A stretch of 64,000 nucleotides of DNA from the NCBI GenBank assembly GCA_963662645.2, contig OY759762.1, positions 2,294,001 to 2,358,000 of the forward strand. Reading direction: 5' to 3'. The notes under the pieces are model-generated. The model was not told where the DNA came from and did not search any database. It worked only from the letters and a program-made list of their open reading frames with translations. Positions within the stretch are counted from its first letter, which is position 1. Every line of letters starts with the position of its first letter. Origin of the DNA: Aldehydirespirator sp963662645. GTDB taxonomy: Bacteria > Actinomycetota > Acidimicrobiia > Acidimicrobiales > Aldehydirespiratoraceae. Positions 26,257 to 35,801 of the stretch are shown here, piece after piece. Both the position numbers and the translations under genes were made by a program.

Positions 26257-29200
26257 CAGATCTGCCCCTCTGGGATGAGAAACTCGACGGCTACCGGGAA
26301 CCAGTTGACGTCGCGGACCTCATAGCGGCGCTGCAGGATCTTCGCCTCCTTCTCGATGTCGTCGCCAATGCGTTCGGCCCGGTCGCGCAGCGCCTGAATG
26401 TCGGCTTGGATCTGGCGGTGCCCGTCGTCGTCGAACAGGCGCAGCTGCTCGACGGTGTCTGATTCTTGTAGTTCGTCGAGGCGGCGCAGGATGCTGGCTC
26501 TGAGGTCCTGGAGTGTTCCGCGCAGGCGCTTCTCCTCGGTGTCGCGTTTGGCGTCCATGGCGCGGCTGCGCTGTTTGAGCACTTCGGAGGCGCGGGCGGC
26601 CAGCGCATCCTGCAGCGGCTTCTTGAGCCGCGGCCACTGGTCCACAAATAGGCCCTCCAGCGCTGCGGGTACCTCCTTGGAGCTGGCCGACGCCACCGCT
26701 GAGCGGGTCTCGCCGACGTTGAGGCGTCCCTGTCCACCGCCGACACGCACTGCGGCGGGCTCTATGACCTCGTCGAGGGTGGATCCGTCGGAGCCGTTGA
26801 CCACCACCCGGGCGTGCGCGACCGCGACCGGTTCAGCCACCTCGGCGTAGCGGACCGCGACCCGGTTGATCTTGCGGTCCACAGCCGCGCCCCACACCTG
26901 GGCCCGCAGAGTCCGCAGGCAGCGCGCCACCAGCGGATGCCCCACATGCAGGTAGGCGACGTCTTGTTGGCCTTGGGCCACCGCGGGGTCGAAGGTCACC
27001 GGCAGGCGCACATCCTCCACTTCGTTGCGCAATCCGACGAGAGTCTCGCCCCAGGTGCCGGCCAGGTCGTCGACCTCGAACACCTTCACGGCGGTCTCGC
27101 CGCGTTCGAGGGCCGCTTTCCGAAGCGGCGGCTGGCCCTCGATACCGAACGCGACCTCCACCGTGCGCTTCACGCTGGCCGGAGTGAGGTCGAGTTCCTT
27201 GACGCTGGTGCTGTACCTGTCGCGAACATCATTGATGTCCTGCGCGAACCGGTGCTTGAGGTGCTCTAAGTTGACGCGAGCCTGATCCCGGCGCGCCGCG
27301 ACGACGTCGTCGAGGTCGAGGCTGTCGTCGCCTTGTCGCAGCATGCGGGCCTCGACACGCTCAGCGAGCACAGAGGCCATCGACCCGAGATCGTCTCGGA
27401 TGTCGTCGACCTTCTCCGCGACTCGCAGCAGGAAAGAGTGATCGTGGCTGGCGCTGTCGTCCCCGCCGCCGGAGGACGCGAAATGGAATATGTCGACGGT
27501 GCTGGACTTCTGTCCATGGCGGTCCACTCGGCCGTTGCGCTGCTCCATCCGGTTCGGGTTGAACGGGACCTCCATGTGCACGAGCCGGTGACAGGCCCGA
27601 TGCAAGTCGATGCCCTCAGAGGCGGCGTCGGTGGCGAGCAGCACCCTCACTTTGGTCTTGGCCGGGTTGTAGTTGAACTCTCGGATAATCCGCTCGCGCT
27701 CCTCGGTGTCGAGCCCTCCGTGGAACACCTCGACGCGTCCGGTGGTGTCGGGCCAGCCGTCACGCGGCGCTGCGAGGATCTCGTCGAGATAGTTGAGGGT
27801 GGCCCGATACTCGGTGAACACGATGACCCGCTCATTGTTCCATTCACCCTCGGGAAAGCAGGTCTCAGCGATCCAGTCCGCGAGCTGTCGTGTCTTCGCG
27901 TCGGCTCTGCGCCACCGCTGGTCTGCCATGGTCCGCATCTGGTCCAGGATCGGAGCGGCGGCATCGATGTGCACGGTCCGGGCGCGCATTCTCGCCAGCA
28001 GTTCCTGCTCGCGTTCGGGATCAATGCTGTCGAGCGCGTCTGCGGCCAGCGCCAATGCCTCCTGCTCTTGTTCTGATACCACCTCGGTGTCGTCGGCGCT
28101 GTCCTCCACGGCGGCCGCGGCCTCTTGCATCACGGTCTCGGCGACACGGCAGCGCGACGCGGTGTTGAGGGTGCGGATGTGCTGGTCCAGGGTGTGCTTG
28201 AACGCCGCTGGCGACGACAGCAGCCGCTTCTTGAGCAACAGCACTATGAACCGCGACGCTGCCCTCTCCGCCGGGGTGGAGGCTGAACCCATCCGCAGAT
28301 CCGAGTAGCCGTCCAGGAGGGTGAACAGTTCCTGCTCCTCGGGCGGGAACTCCACGTCGATGGCTGCGATCCTGCGCTTCGGGAAGCGCTTGTCGCCGTC
28401 AGGCAGCATCGTCCGGAGATGCGACTTCAGTCGGCGCACGATCACTGCTTCGCGGTCTCGCTGCCTGGGTGGCACGCCCTTGGTGAACCGGTTGGGGTCC
28501 AACATCTCCAACAGCGCCTGGAACGACTCGGGATAGCCGTTGTGGGGCGTCGCTGTCAAGAACAGCCGATGCTCGAAATGCGGCGCCAGGCGCTTCATCG
28601 ACTTGGTCCGCAACGAATCCCGGGCGTAACGCCCCACCGCGGACGGCGCTATGCGGTGGGCCTCGTCAACGATCAACAGGTCGAACGCCCTGGGGAACAC
28701 GTTGGGATCAGGGGGCAAGAACTCGTCGAACCAGCGCATCTGAGACTCGAACTTGACCCACTCCATCGAAACGATCAGCCGGGGATGGGACCGGAACGGG
28801 TTCACCGCAACCCCGCGCTCACGCCGGAGCCGTCTTACATGGTCGGTGTCGACAACCTCGAAGCTGAGACCGAACTGCTCTCTCATCTCGCGCTGCCACT
28901 TGCCGCACAGACTCGGCGGGCACACCACCAAGATCTTGTTGGCCTGGTTTCGCAGCACCAACTCCTGCGCAATCAGGCCCGCCTCCACTGTCTTGCCCAA
29001 CCCGACGTCGTCAGCGACCAACAACGTGACCCGGGGCATGCGCAGCGCCTTCACCAATGGCAGCAGCTGGTAGTCCTCGATGTCGATGCCGGCCCGGAAC
29101 GGCGACTGGAATGCCTGCGGGTCAGCCGAAGCGATCGCACCCCACCGCACCGCGTCTAAGAACCCCGCGAACACCTCCGGGGTGTCGAGGCCCCTAGCCG

Positions 29201-29468
29201 GGTCCGGGAGCTCGGACTGAGGCCGGATCTCGGTGCCGGGCTCGGTCTCCCAGAACACGCTCAACGGAGCCGGGCTGCCCTTGTCGTCGATCGGGACCAA
29301 AGTCACCAGGTGATGGCGCGTCCAGCCGTTGGAGCTCATCGGGTCCACCGGACGCGACGACTGCCGCACCGACTCCACAACCCAGTACCGGTCTCGCACC
29401 CGAACAAGGTTCCCCTGCTCAGGCACGGCGGCTGCACGCTGCGACTCGATAGCGGTCACACCACGCAT
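26256..29468 (-). CDS. drmD: DISARM class 1 SNF2-like helicase DrmD
   Basis: About 1070 residues from an ATG at 29468. The frame stays open upstream into the PIN-like gene (to 29789), but those residues look like random GC-rich translation; a GTG at 29486 or 29501 is possible. Motifs are D-D-V-G-L-G-K-T-V-E-A-G (Walker A, about 155), V-D-E-A-H-R (motif II, about 268), L-T-A-T-P-H (motif III) and Q-R-N-G-R-V-D-R-H-G-Q (motif VI, about 646), typical of SNF2/RapA-like translocases. The C-terminal ~250 residues are coiled coil-like. It is the first gene of the class 1 DISARM block, 274 nt after the PIN-like gene. Confidence 0.85.
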   Translation of the reverse strand: MRGVTAIESQRAAAVPEQGNLVRVRDRYWVVESVRQSSRPVDPMSSNGWTRHHLVTLVPIDDKGSPAPLSVFWETEPGTEIRPQSELPDPARGLDTPEVFAGFLDAVRWGAIASADPQAFQSPFRAGIDIEDYQLLPLVKALRMPRVTLLVADDVGLGKTVEAGLIAQELVLRNQANKILVVCPPSLCGKWQREMREQFGLSFEVVDTDHVRRLRRERGVAVNPFRSHPRLIVSMEWVKFESQMRWFDEFLPPDPNVFPRAFDLLIVDEAHRIAPSAVGRYARDSLRTKSMKRLAPHFEHRLFLTATPHNGYPESFQALLEMLDPNRFTKGVPPRQRDREAVIVRRLKSHLRTMLPDGDKRFPKRRIAAIDVEFPPEEQELFTLLDGYSDLRMGSASTPAERAASRFIVLLLKKRLLSSPAAFKHTLDQHIRTLNTASRCRVAETVMQEAAAAVEDSADDTEVVSEQEQEALALAADALDSIDPEREQELLARMRARTVHIDAAAPILDQMRTMADQRWRRADAKTRQLADWIAETCFPEGEWNNERVIVFTEYRATLNYLDEILAAPRDGWPDTTGRVEVFHGGLDTEERERIIREFNYNPAKTKVRVLLATDAASEGIDLHRACHRLVHMEVPFNPNRMEQRNGRVDRHGQKSSTVDIFHFASSGGGDDSASHDHSFLLRVAEKVDDIRDDLGSMASVLAERVEARMLRQGDDSLDLDDVVAARRDQARVNLEHLKHRFAQDINDVRDRYSTSVKELDLTPASVKRTVEVAFGIEGQPPLRKAALERGETAVKVFEVDDLAGTWGETLVGLRNEVEDVRLPVTFDPAVAQGQQDVAYLHVGHPLVARCLRTLRAQVWGAAVDRKINRVAVRYAEVAEPVAVAHARVVVNGSDGSTLDEVIEPAAVRVGGGQGRLNVGETRSAVASASSKEVPAALEGLFVDQWPRLKKPLQDALAARASEVLKQRSRAMDAKRDTEEKRLRGTLQDLRASILRRLDELQESDTVEQLRLFDDDGHRQIQADIQALRDRAERIGDDIEKEAKILQRRYEVRDVNWFPVAVEFLIPEGQI

Positions 29469-29742
29469 CTCCGCGCGCAGGCGCACCGGCGGATCAGCCA
29501 CAAGACCGGCGAAGCCGTCACGTTCTTGGAACCGGGTGGGAGTCGGATGCTCGACACAGTACCGGCCGCCATCCGAGCTCCCCGAACCACGAGCGAGGCC
29601 TCTCGCGGACGGATGACCCCGCCGAGCCGAGCAACACGCGGTGTCTGCAACCGAACTTCGTGGGCGTGTCCCGCGCGCGGGATGGGACGGGGATGCGGCG
29701 ACTGGCGGGCTCGGATCCTGGGTCCACGCCCATCCTCCGCCG

Positions 29743-30918
29743 CTAGCCGCTTGCAGTCGGGGCCTCGGCGAGACGCTCCACCAGATCATCCAGGCTTGAC
29801 AGCACGTTGGTGTCTAGCCGTTCTGCGAGTTTGGTTCGATCCACATGGGATGCCATTGCCTTGTCGGTCACAACCACATCGCAATATGGCAGCACCGTTG
29901 ACAAAGCGTCGATATCGAATATGTCGTTGCGTGTCCACAGATGGTTTGGATTGCGGTGGTAGGACGCCTTCAGCGTGACAGCCACATCGAAGGTCGGCAT
30001 CGCATCAGTGATGCAACGATTGTGGCGTATAGCGCTCGTCGTGCCCGAGTTGTCGAAGACGTCTTCAAATGCCACTCCCTGCTGATGCAGCACAGCGCTG
30101 AACGTCTCGTTCGTCTGGTTGTACATCTCGCGGGCTGTTACGAGATCTCGCAGCCTGCCCTTTCGCCAGTCCACGCTTGATGGGTCTGTGGCGATGTACT
30201 CATCGAGGTCGCTCACGAACTGGGATTCCAGCAGCACTCGTTCGTCCATCATGTCGGTGAGTGCCTGCGGATTCCATCCGCGTGCTCGCAAGTCCGCTTC
30301 CTCCGAGGGGTCTGCTGGGCCTTCGATGGCCATCCCGGTCAGCATGTAGGACATGAATTCGGGATCCAACAACGTGCGAAGCTCGGGCCGCAGCGACGGA
30401 AGAACTTCAGTTGTGACATCTCTGCCCTGCTCATCGACTACAGACGGGGCGAGGCTCCTGCCGACCAACCATCCGGCGCCGATTCCAACAAGATCACGCG
30501 GTGCGGTCCGCACACGGATGCGGTCCAGTCGGTCCGCCAACACTTGCTCGAACTCCAAAGCTGCAGTGACAGCTCGCGGCAGAACAGCCCGGAACCGCGA
30601 GAGTTGCTCTATCACCCACCTAAGCCGCAGACGTTGCTGCGGATCTCGAATCGCTTCGATCTCCATCATCGTCGACAGCGATATGGGGAACAGCGCACTG
30701 CCCTCCTCGACAGCTGCGGCACAAGCGTCGAAGGCTGCCCTGTAGCGCTGCCCGTCCTTGTGCCCTGACTTGCACTTGGACAAGTTGATCCAATGGTTGA
30801 GGTCCAGATAGACGAGGCATGCATCCGGGACACGCAGATTCGAAGGAACCGAGTACGGGAGATCAGCCCGGACTCTGCCGTCGGACACCGTTGCTCCGCC
30901 AGCGGCGATGCGGCTCAC
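29743..30918 (-). CDS. PIN-like nuclease-fold protein
   Basis: 391 residues from a GTG that overlaps the preceding small ORF by 4 nt (GTGA). Residues 36-44 read L-V-Y-L-D-L-N-H-W, a first PIN-like strand with D39. P-I-S-L-S-T-M-M-E-I-E (about 78-88) supplies acidic residues. The C-terminal N-D-I-F-D-I-D...Y-C-D-V-V-V-T-D-K (about 325-355) is the typical closing acid cluster of PIN-like proteins. PIN domains are RNases or structure-specific nucleases. The central ~200 residues are an unrecognised helical insertion. It lies between a helicase and drmD in one operon, so it may be a further effector. Confidence 0.6.
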   Translation of the reverse strand: MSRIAAGGATVSDGRVRADLPYSVPSNLRVPDACLVYLDLNHWINLSKCKSGHKDGQRYRAAFDACAAAVEEGSALFPISLSTMMEIEAIRDPQQRLRLRWVIEQLSRFRAVLPRAVTAALEFEQVLADRLDRIRVRTAPRDLVGIGAGWLVGRSLAPSVVDEQGRDVTTEVLPSLRPELRTLLDPEFMSYMLTGMAIEGPADPSEEADLRARGWNPQALTDMMDERVLLESQFVSDLDEYIATDPSSVDWRKGRLRDLVTAREMYNQTNETFSAVLHQQGVAFEDVFDNSGTTSAIRHNRCITDAMPTFDVAVTLKASYHRNPNHLWTRNDIFDIDALSTVLPYCDVVVTDKAMASHVDRTKLAERLDTNVLSSLDDLVERLAEAPTASG

Positions 30919-31076
30919 GGCACTTCGCTCCGTCGGACAGTCCTGCGTGGGCCACGCAGCGACAGGAGCATCCGCGGATCTCCCAGCACTGCGATGTCGT
31001 CGCCGGATGCCGCCTCACGCAGCGGACCGAACGCTCCGCCCATGAGCGAACCGACGAAGATCCTCACGGCGCCCAT
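30915..31076 (-). CDS. 53-residue ORF coupled to PIN-like gene
   Basis: ATG at 31076, 35 nt after the helicase stop; its TGA overlaps the GTG start of the PIN-like gene. The product opens M-G-A-V-R-I-F-V-G-S-L and is then Arg/Leu-rich with no known domain. The exact fit between neighbours and the GTGA overlap argue for translation; conservation is unknown. Confidence 0.4.
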   Translation of the reverse strand: MGAVRIFVGSLMGGAFGPLREAASGDDIAVLGDPRMLLSLRGPRRTVRRSEVP

Positions 31077-31110
31077 TGTTGTGCGCGGCTGTGACAAGAC
31101 CCGCGTGTGG

Positions 31111-34100
31111 TCAAGGGGCAAGTGAGATCGTGATGGTTGGCCCAGTTGTGCTCGTTGCGACGACGATGTTGAGTTGCACCCCGATGCTGAGCAGTTGCGA
31201 CACCTCGTCATGGTCGGCTGGCCGGATCGTGCCGATGACACCGGCTGGTGTGACGACTTGGATCGGGGCGGGGTCGGGTACGCCCGGTTGTGGCTCAAGC
31301 GCCGCCGTTTCAGCGGTGTCGATCGAGTGATCGGACATGTCGATGGGGACTTCGTGGTCTGAGCCTTCAAGGACGGAACTGACAACCTGAGCCCCGGGGG
31401 TTCGCGCGAATGACAAGAGGTCGGCCACTTCGGTGGGGGAGGCTTCGAAGAGTTCTCTCCAGTCGGTGATGGTCTGGGAACCGAGCCAATCCCGGAGAGG
31501 CGATTCAGGGTCGCTTGTTCTGCTGGCTGCGTGGATGGCTACAGCGTTGGCCAGTCGACGTGACCGGATCCCACCGCGCATCAGGTCGATGGCGGTCTTC
31601 GTGCTGACGCCGTAGTGGATTGCTGCGGGCAGATGCTCGGGCAGGAGATGGGCGCTGCCGGTCGCATCTAGGCGGGTGTTGACCCACTGCAAGACGACGC
31701 CGAGGGTCCAGGGAAGGTGGTGTTCGAACACGCTGGCGCTGAACTCGGCCAAGGCCTCGGAGCGGTATCCATCGTCGGGTATGGCGGCCAGGTGTTGATC
31801 GGCGAGTTCTTGGATCTCGACGCCCGCTACCCAGTCCAGCAGCAGCGCCCTGAGGTCGACGTCGATGAGGTTGTCTCGTGGTGCGCTGCGGTAGGGCTTG
31901 AAACCGCGTCGGGTGTTCTCTTCGAGTTCGAGCAGCATGGTGAGCGTTTCGTCGTCTAGGACGAAGCCAACTACGGCTGGCAGGTCTTCGAGGTCGATGG
32001 TCAAGTCGGGTCCGAGTCGGCCGAGCAGCTGCTCGGCCACCGTGTCGAGCGTTCGCGCCGTTGGTAGTGACGCACCGGAACGGGACCAGCGTTCTCGCTG
32101 ATCACGGGGTTGGGCTTCGAATGCCTCATAGGCTGTGGCGGCGGCCCGGACGAGCCCTTGACGCTGGTGGGGATCTAGTTGTTGCCAGGCCAGCGTGCGT
32201 TCGATGACGGCGACGATTTCGTCGATCGACACTGCCCGTTCGAGGTCTTCGAGGGCTTGGGCAATGAACCAGACGAAGCTCAGGAAGCCGTCGGCGACGG
32301 CGTCGTAGTGGCGAAAGATGGCGTCCTGGGTCGTGCGGGCGAGGTCTTCAAATTCACTGAGTCCAGCGAGTGCCGACTCGGCGGTGACCGTGGAGCGGAT
32401 CTCGAGGTCGTTGCCGGTGCGTTGCAGCGGGTCAAACATGTGGTCGTTGTATGCGGCTGATTGCTCGGCGAGGATCATCCAACCCTCAGTCTCCCGCCCT
32501 GCGCGACCGGCTCGGCCAACGGCGTTCAGCAGGCCAGCGGGGTCGATGGATTCGATCTGCTCTCCAGCGGAGTCGGTGTAGCCGCGGCGGCCGACGATGA
32601 CTGTCTTGAAGGGGAGGTTGACCCCTTCAATGAGAGTTGATGTGGCAACGAGGACCCTGATATGTCCTGCCCGGACTGCGTCTTCGATCTCGGCTTGGAT
32701 ATCCACGGGGAGTGCGGCATGGTGGAACGCGACGCCCTTGGGCGCGATTTGGGTCAAGGGATGCGCTTCAGTCAGCCGGGACCGGGCGAGATCTGTCAGA
32801 TTACGAGCTACAGAGTCTTCATCATCGAAGGCGTCGGCTACCTCCTGGGCAAGGCGCTGGGCTTCTACGCGGGTGGGTTGTACAACCAGCACCGCACCGA
32901 ACTGGGCGACGTGGGCGATGAGTGGTACGAGTCGTTCGCGTTCAGTCGAGGATTCGGTCTTGTCGCGAGGCCATTTGTCTTCCTTGGTGTGACGGAGGAC
33001 AAGGGTTCCGACAGGCTCGATGAATTCGCCCGCCACCGTATTGTCGCCGGTGTGCAGGTGGATCTTGCCATACATCGGCACATGTCGCCGGGCCCGCCTG
33101 TTGCCTCTTGGCGGCTCATCGGTGGCTTCGCCAAAGTTGGCCTTGTCGGTGTAGACGGCGTTGAGACGTCGCGGGCCTCGCCAGTTGGTGTGATGCTTCA
33201 CAGGCTTCTCGTCATCGACGGTCATCCATTGGATGACATGGCTTTGGTTTCCCAGCGCCGCGGACAAGACAAGTATCCGATGGTCCGTGTCCACAGTGAG
33301 GTGATGGATCAGCGACAGTGTCTCTTCCAGCCGCCAGCCGCGAGCGGGGGCGGCCACAAGGTGGGCTTCATCGATCACAAACATTGAGTACTCGTGCAAT
33401 AGCGCCGCCGGGTCGGACCGGAGCAGGCCAGCCAACCTCTCGGGTGTCATCACCGTCACACGATCGCTCGGAGGCTTCGTTTGCTCGAACCATACGGGCC
33501 CCTCGATGTGAAGCTCGCGCCCGAGGGTCCGCAGTCGCCGGTTGAGGCTGTTCGCGAGTTCTCGGCAGAGGCTGTGGGTTGGAGCTACGACACAGACGTT
33601 GCCGACGTCGCTGGAGGCCACATGGGCAAGAATGAGTATTTGCGCCAGCAGGGTCTTTCCGGCGCTAGTCGGGAATGACAGCATCAGGCGCCGGGCTCTG
33701 GGATCGAGCGGCGAAGGCTGCCCGTCCGCGCCTGCCAAGAACGAGAGTTGAGGGGGCCACAGGCTCAGCACTGGAGGATCGCCCAGGGTCATGGCGCGGC
33801 TGAGGTTGGGCAGATCGGGAGGCAGCGCGGACCAAGCCGACGTGTCTTGCAGTTCGTCGCTCAGTCGAAGCAAGTGAGCCGCAACCCAGCGAGAGTCGAC
33901 GTCAGATGCCGCGGTTGGGGTGTCCACGGCTCTTGTGAGATGTTGTCGGGCCTCCTGAAGGGCTTCTCGGCTGCCGTAGGTCAGGTAGTTGATCAGCTCT
34001 CGGGCGCCTCGCACGACGCCGTCGACTGCCGCGTAGGGGGTTTGAGTTACGTCGCCGATCTCGGATTCGAGGTCGGCGAGTTGGTCACGGCGGGCGTCGA

Positions 34101-34581
34101 GCAACGGGTAGGTGGCTGCCCGGTCGAGTGCCAGCACAAGCACGCCAGCCTCTAGCGACATCTGTCCCGGCTCGGACCAGTCGAAAGGCGGATCGGGCAG
34201 TGGAGCGCGGCGAGCGAGCGCTGCGGCGTTGGGTGTGAGGTCGCCGCCGAGGTATCCCACTTGGGCGGCGAGTGTCAGACGCAGGCGCTCGGTGGTGGAG
34301 AAGTCGTCGGTCGATTGCAGAGCAAGGTCGAAGATGTGGCCGGACACTTGATGTGCGTGCCGTTGCCGGGGCAGATCGTAGATTTGGAGGTCGGGTCGGG
34401 CTGTGGCAACTGCTTGGAGGTACCAGGCGGTATCCAGGAGCGCCTCGTCGATGTCTCCCTGCTGAAGGAAGAGATTCACTTCGGTGTCGGCTAGCAGTTG
34501 CCGCAGTGTGTCGGGGTCGGGCAGTTGCTCATGGACTCCTACGGCAGCGTGCAGGAGATCGGGATCTAGGGCTCGGTCCAT
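31111..34581 (-). CDS. Ski2/Lhr-like helicase, Hachiman HamB-like
   Basis: 1156 residues. Motifs: F-P-T-S-A-G-K-T (Walker A, about 309), V-I-D-E-A-H-L-V (motif II, about 403), L-S-A-A-L (motif III), and V-A-T-S-T-L-I-E-G-V-N-L-P with V-G-R-A-G-R-A-G-R (motifs V-VI, about 650-690). The ST-x-x-x-G-V-N-x-P motif is typical of Ski2-like helicases. N-terminal ~290 and C-terminal ~400 residues are helical and unassigned. Its start lies 16 nt inside the upstream nuclease gene, the arrangement of HamA-HamB in Hachiman, where the helicase senses DNA and releases the nuclease. Confidence 0.7.
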   Translation of the reverse strand: MDRALDPDLLHAAVGVHEQLPDPDTLRQLLADTEVNLFLQQGDIDEALLDTAWYLQAVATARPDLQIYDLPRQRHAHQVSGHIFDLALQSTDDFSTTERLRLTLAAQVGYLGGDLTPNAAALARRAPLPDPPFDWSEPGQMSLEAGVLVLALDRAATYPLLDARRDQLADLESEIGDVTQTPYAAVDGVVRGARELINYLTYGSREALQEARQHLTRAVDTPTAASDVDSRWVAAHLLRLSDELQDTSAWSALPPDLPNLSRAMTLGDPPVLSLWPPQLSFLAGADGQPSPLDPRARRLMLSFPTSAGKTLLAQILILAHVASSDVGNVCVVAPTHSLCRELANSLNRRLRTLGRELHIEGPVWFEQTKPPSDRVTVMTPERLAGLLRSDPAALLHEYSMFVIDEAHLVAAPARGWRLEETLSLIHHLTVDTDHRILVLSAALGNQSHVIQWMTVDDEKPVKHHTNWRGPRRLNAVYTDKANFGEATDEPPRGNRRARRHVPMYGKIHLHTGDNTVAGEFIEPVGTLVLRHTKEDKWPRDKTESSTERERLVPLIAHVAQFGAVLVVQPTRVEAQRLAQEVADAFDDEDSVARNLTDLARSRLTEAHPLTQIAPKGVAFHHAALPVDIQAEIEDAVRAGHIRVLVATSTLIEGVNLPFKTVIVGRRGYTDSAGEQIESIDPAGLLNAVGRAGRAGRETEGWMILAEQSAAYNDHMFDPLQRTGNDLEIRSTVTAESALAGLSEFEDLARTTQDAIFRHYDAVADGFLSFVWFIAQALEDLERAVSIDEIVAVIERTLAWQQLDPHQRQGLVRAAATAYEAFEAQPRDQRERWSRSGASLPTARTLDTVAEQLLGRLGPDLTIDLEDLPAVVGFVLDDETLTMLLELEENTRRGFKPYRSAPRDNLIDVDLRALLLDWVAGVEIQELADQHLAAIPDDGYRSEALAEFSASVFEHHLPWTLGVVLQWVNTRLDATGSAHLLPEHLPAAIHYGVSTKTAIDLMRGGIRSRRLANAVAIHAASRTSDPESPLRDWLGSQTITDWRELFEASPTEVADLLSFARTPGAQVVSSVLEGSDHEVPIDMSDHSIDTAETAALEPQPGVPDPAPIQVVTPAGVIGTIRPADHDEVSQLLSIGVQLNIVVATSTTGPTITISLAP

Positions 34582-35384
34582 GACCCACAGCCTTTCCAGA
34601 TCTCGTCTCGGGCGCTGTCGGCTAGCTCCGAGAAATCGGCCATCAGGTGAAGCTGGGCTTGATGTTGGTCGAGCTCAAACTCAAAGTAGCTGGTAACCCT
34701 GTCGAAGCAGCCGGAGATTCTGGCGTCGCTGTCGGTCCCGACACTGACGCCTACACCGGCGGTGGGGTCACGATCGACCCAGCGTTCCGCGAGTTCGCCG
34801 TAGAAGCGAGCGAGAGCCTCGTCGTCGGTGATCTGTTGGGCAATCAGCGAGAATCGGCTCAAGTAGCTCAGCGAACGAGACTTCATCTGTCGGCATGCGC
34901 GATTCACGGAACGGCGAACTTTGCGGTCCGTGCCGTGGTGCTTGGATTCCCAGAGACGGAAGCAGAAGCCCGCATCTGCCGTTGTGTAGACGGTCAGCCC
35001 ATCTCCGCCAGGGTCGGTCACCGACCAGTCGTGGCCCTCAACACGAATTGGAACACCCAGCCCAGCATCGATCTCAGATGCCACTTCAAACCAGATCGCT
35101 TCTGCGATCAGCCCATGGAGCTGCTTGCGGGGGCTTGGTTGGTCAGGAGTGCCCACATTCTGCAGGAGCCCGGCTTCGAAGAGTCGCCGGTCGCGGGAAC
35201 TGGCGGGATCTCCACCAGCGATGCCTCGCCGCGACTGCCATTGCGCATGCAACTGAGCGTTGGGGCCTATGCGGCGACGAGCGATGCCCGCAGCCAACAT
35301 GGCAGCCGCGGCATCAAGGTGCTCGGGATCGAGCCGGCACCTCAGCTGAGGCCAACCCTCAGCATCCGAGACTTCGACTTCCAA
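34566..35384 (-). CDS. PD-(D/E)XK nuclease, HamA-like
   Basis: 272 residues from a TTG at 35384; an in-frame TAG lies 10 codons upstream with no ATG or GTG between, although those ten codons read protein-like. Nuclease motifs: E95 in L-I-A-E-A-I, D124 and D128 in D-P-G-G-D-G-L-T-V-Y, and E146-x-K148 in L-W-E-S-K-H-H, a good PD-(D/E)XK core. HamA (DUF1837) is the DNase effector of Hachiman and precedes the helicase gene in the same way. I cannot confirm DUF1837 membership by eye. The odd start could mean a 5' truncation. It is the first structural gene of the minus-strand operon. Confidence 0.6.
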   Translation of the reverse strand: MEVEVSDAEGWPQLRCRLDPEHLDAAAAMLAAGIARRRIGPNAQLHAQWQSRRGIAGGDPASSRDRRLFEAGLLQNVGTPDQPSPRKQLHGLIAEAIWFEVASEIDAGLGVPIRVEGHDWSVTDPGGDGLTVYTTADAGFCFRLWESKHHGTDRKVRRSVNRACRQMKSRSLSYLSRFSLIAQQITDDEALARFYGELAERWVDRDPTAGVGVSVGTDSDARISGCFDRVTSYFEFELDQHQAQLHLMADFSELADSARDEIWKGCGSWTEP

Positions 35385-35801
35385 GAGTTCGGAGAACGTC
35401 GCGATTTTCGCCGCCTATGGTTCTGGTCGCCTGCTGTGAAGACGGCAAGTGACGATCCTGCTCCGACACTTGGCTGGGAGTCGCGCTAGAGCCGAGACCA
35501 ACCCGCCATGTGGCCGTCAACCCGGGCAAGCTACAGGCCAATTCGCTGCTGCCGCGGTCATTGCCCTATTACAGACTCCTGAACGTGTTCGAAGCCACGC
35601 CATTGCGCGCGTGGAGATGAACGACGCTTTGCCAGTAGGTCACAGCGGCAGAGGAAGCCTGGGTGCAGCCCCACAGCCGACCAGGCATTTGATCTGACAA
35701 GCTCGACGAGTCCAAGTACTCACCCCGCGGAGGTCAGCCCCCGGTCGGGGACTATGGAAGCCGTTGCCGAGGGCAGCGTCCTTCGGACTTGGGGACGGAA
35801 C
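35385..35801. other. Intergenic region before the defence operon
   Basis: 417 nt between the HTH gene and the nuclease gene. It should hold the operon promoter, but I see no convincing -35/-10 pair. No gene is supported. Confidence 0.35.

Noticed and set aside
29469..29789. Extended N-terminus of DrmD up to 29789
   Set aside because: It would overlap the end of the PIN-like gene and its translation is random-looking; an internal start fits better.
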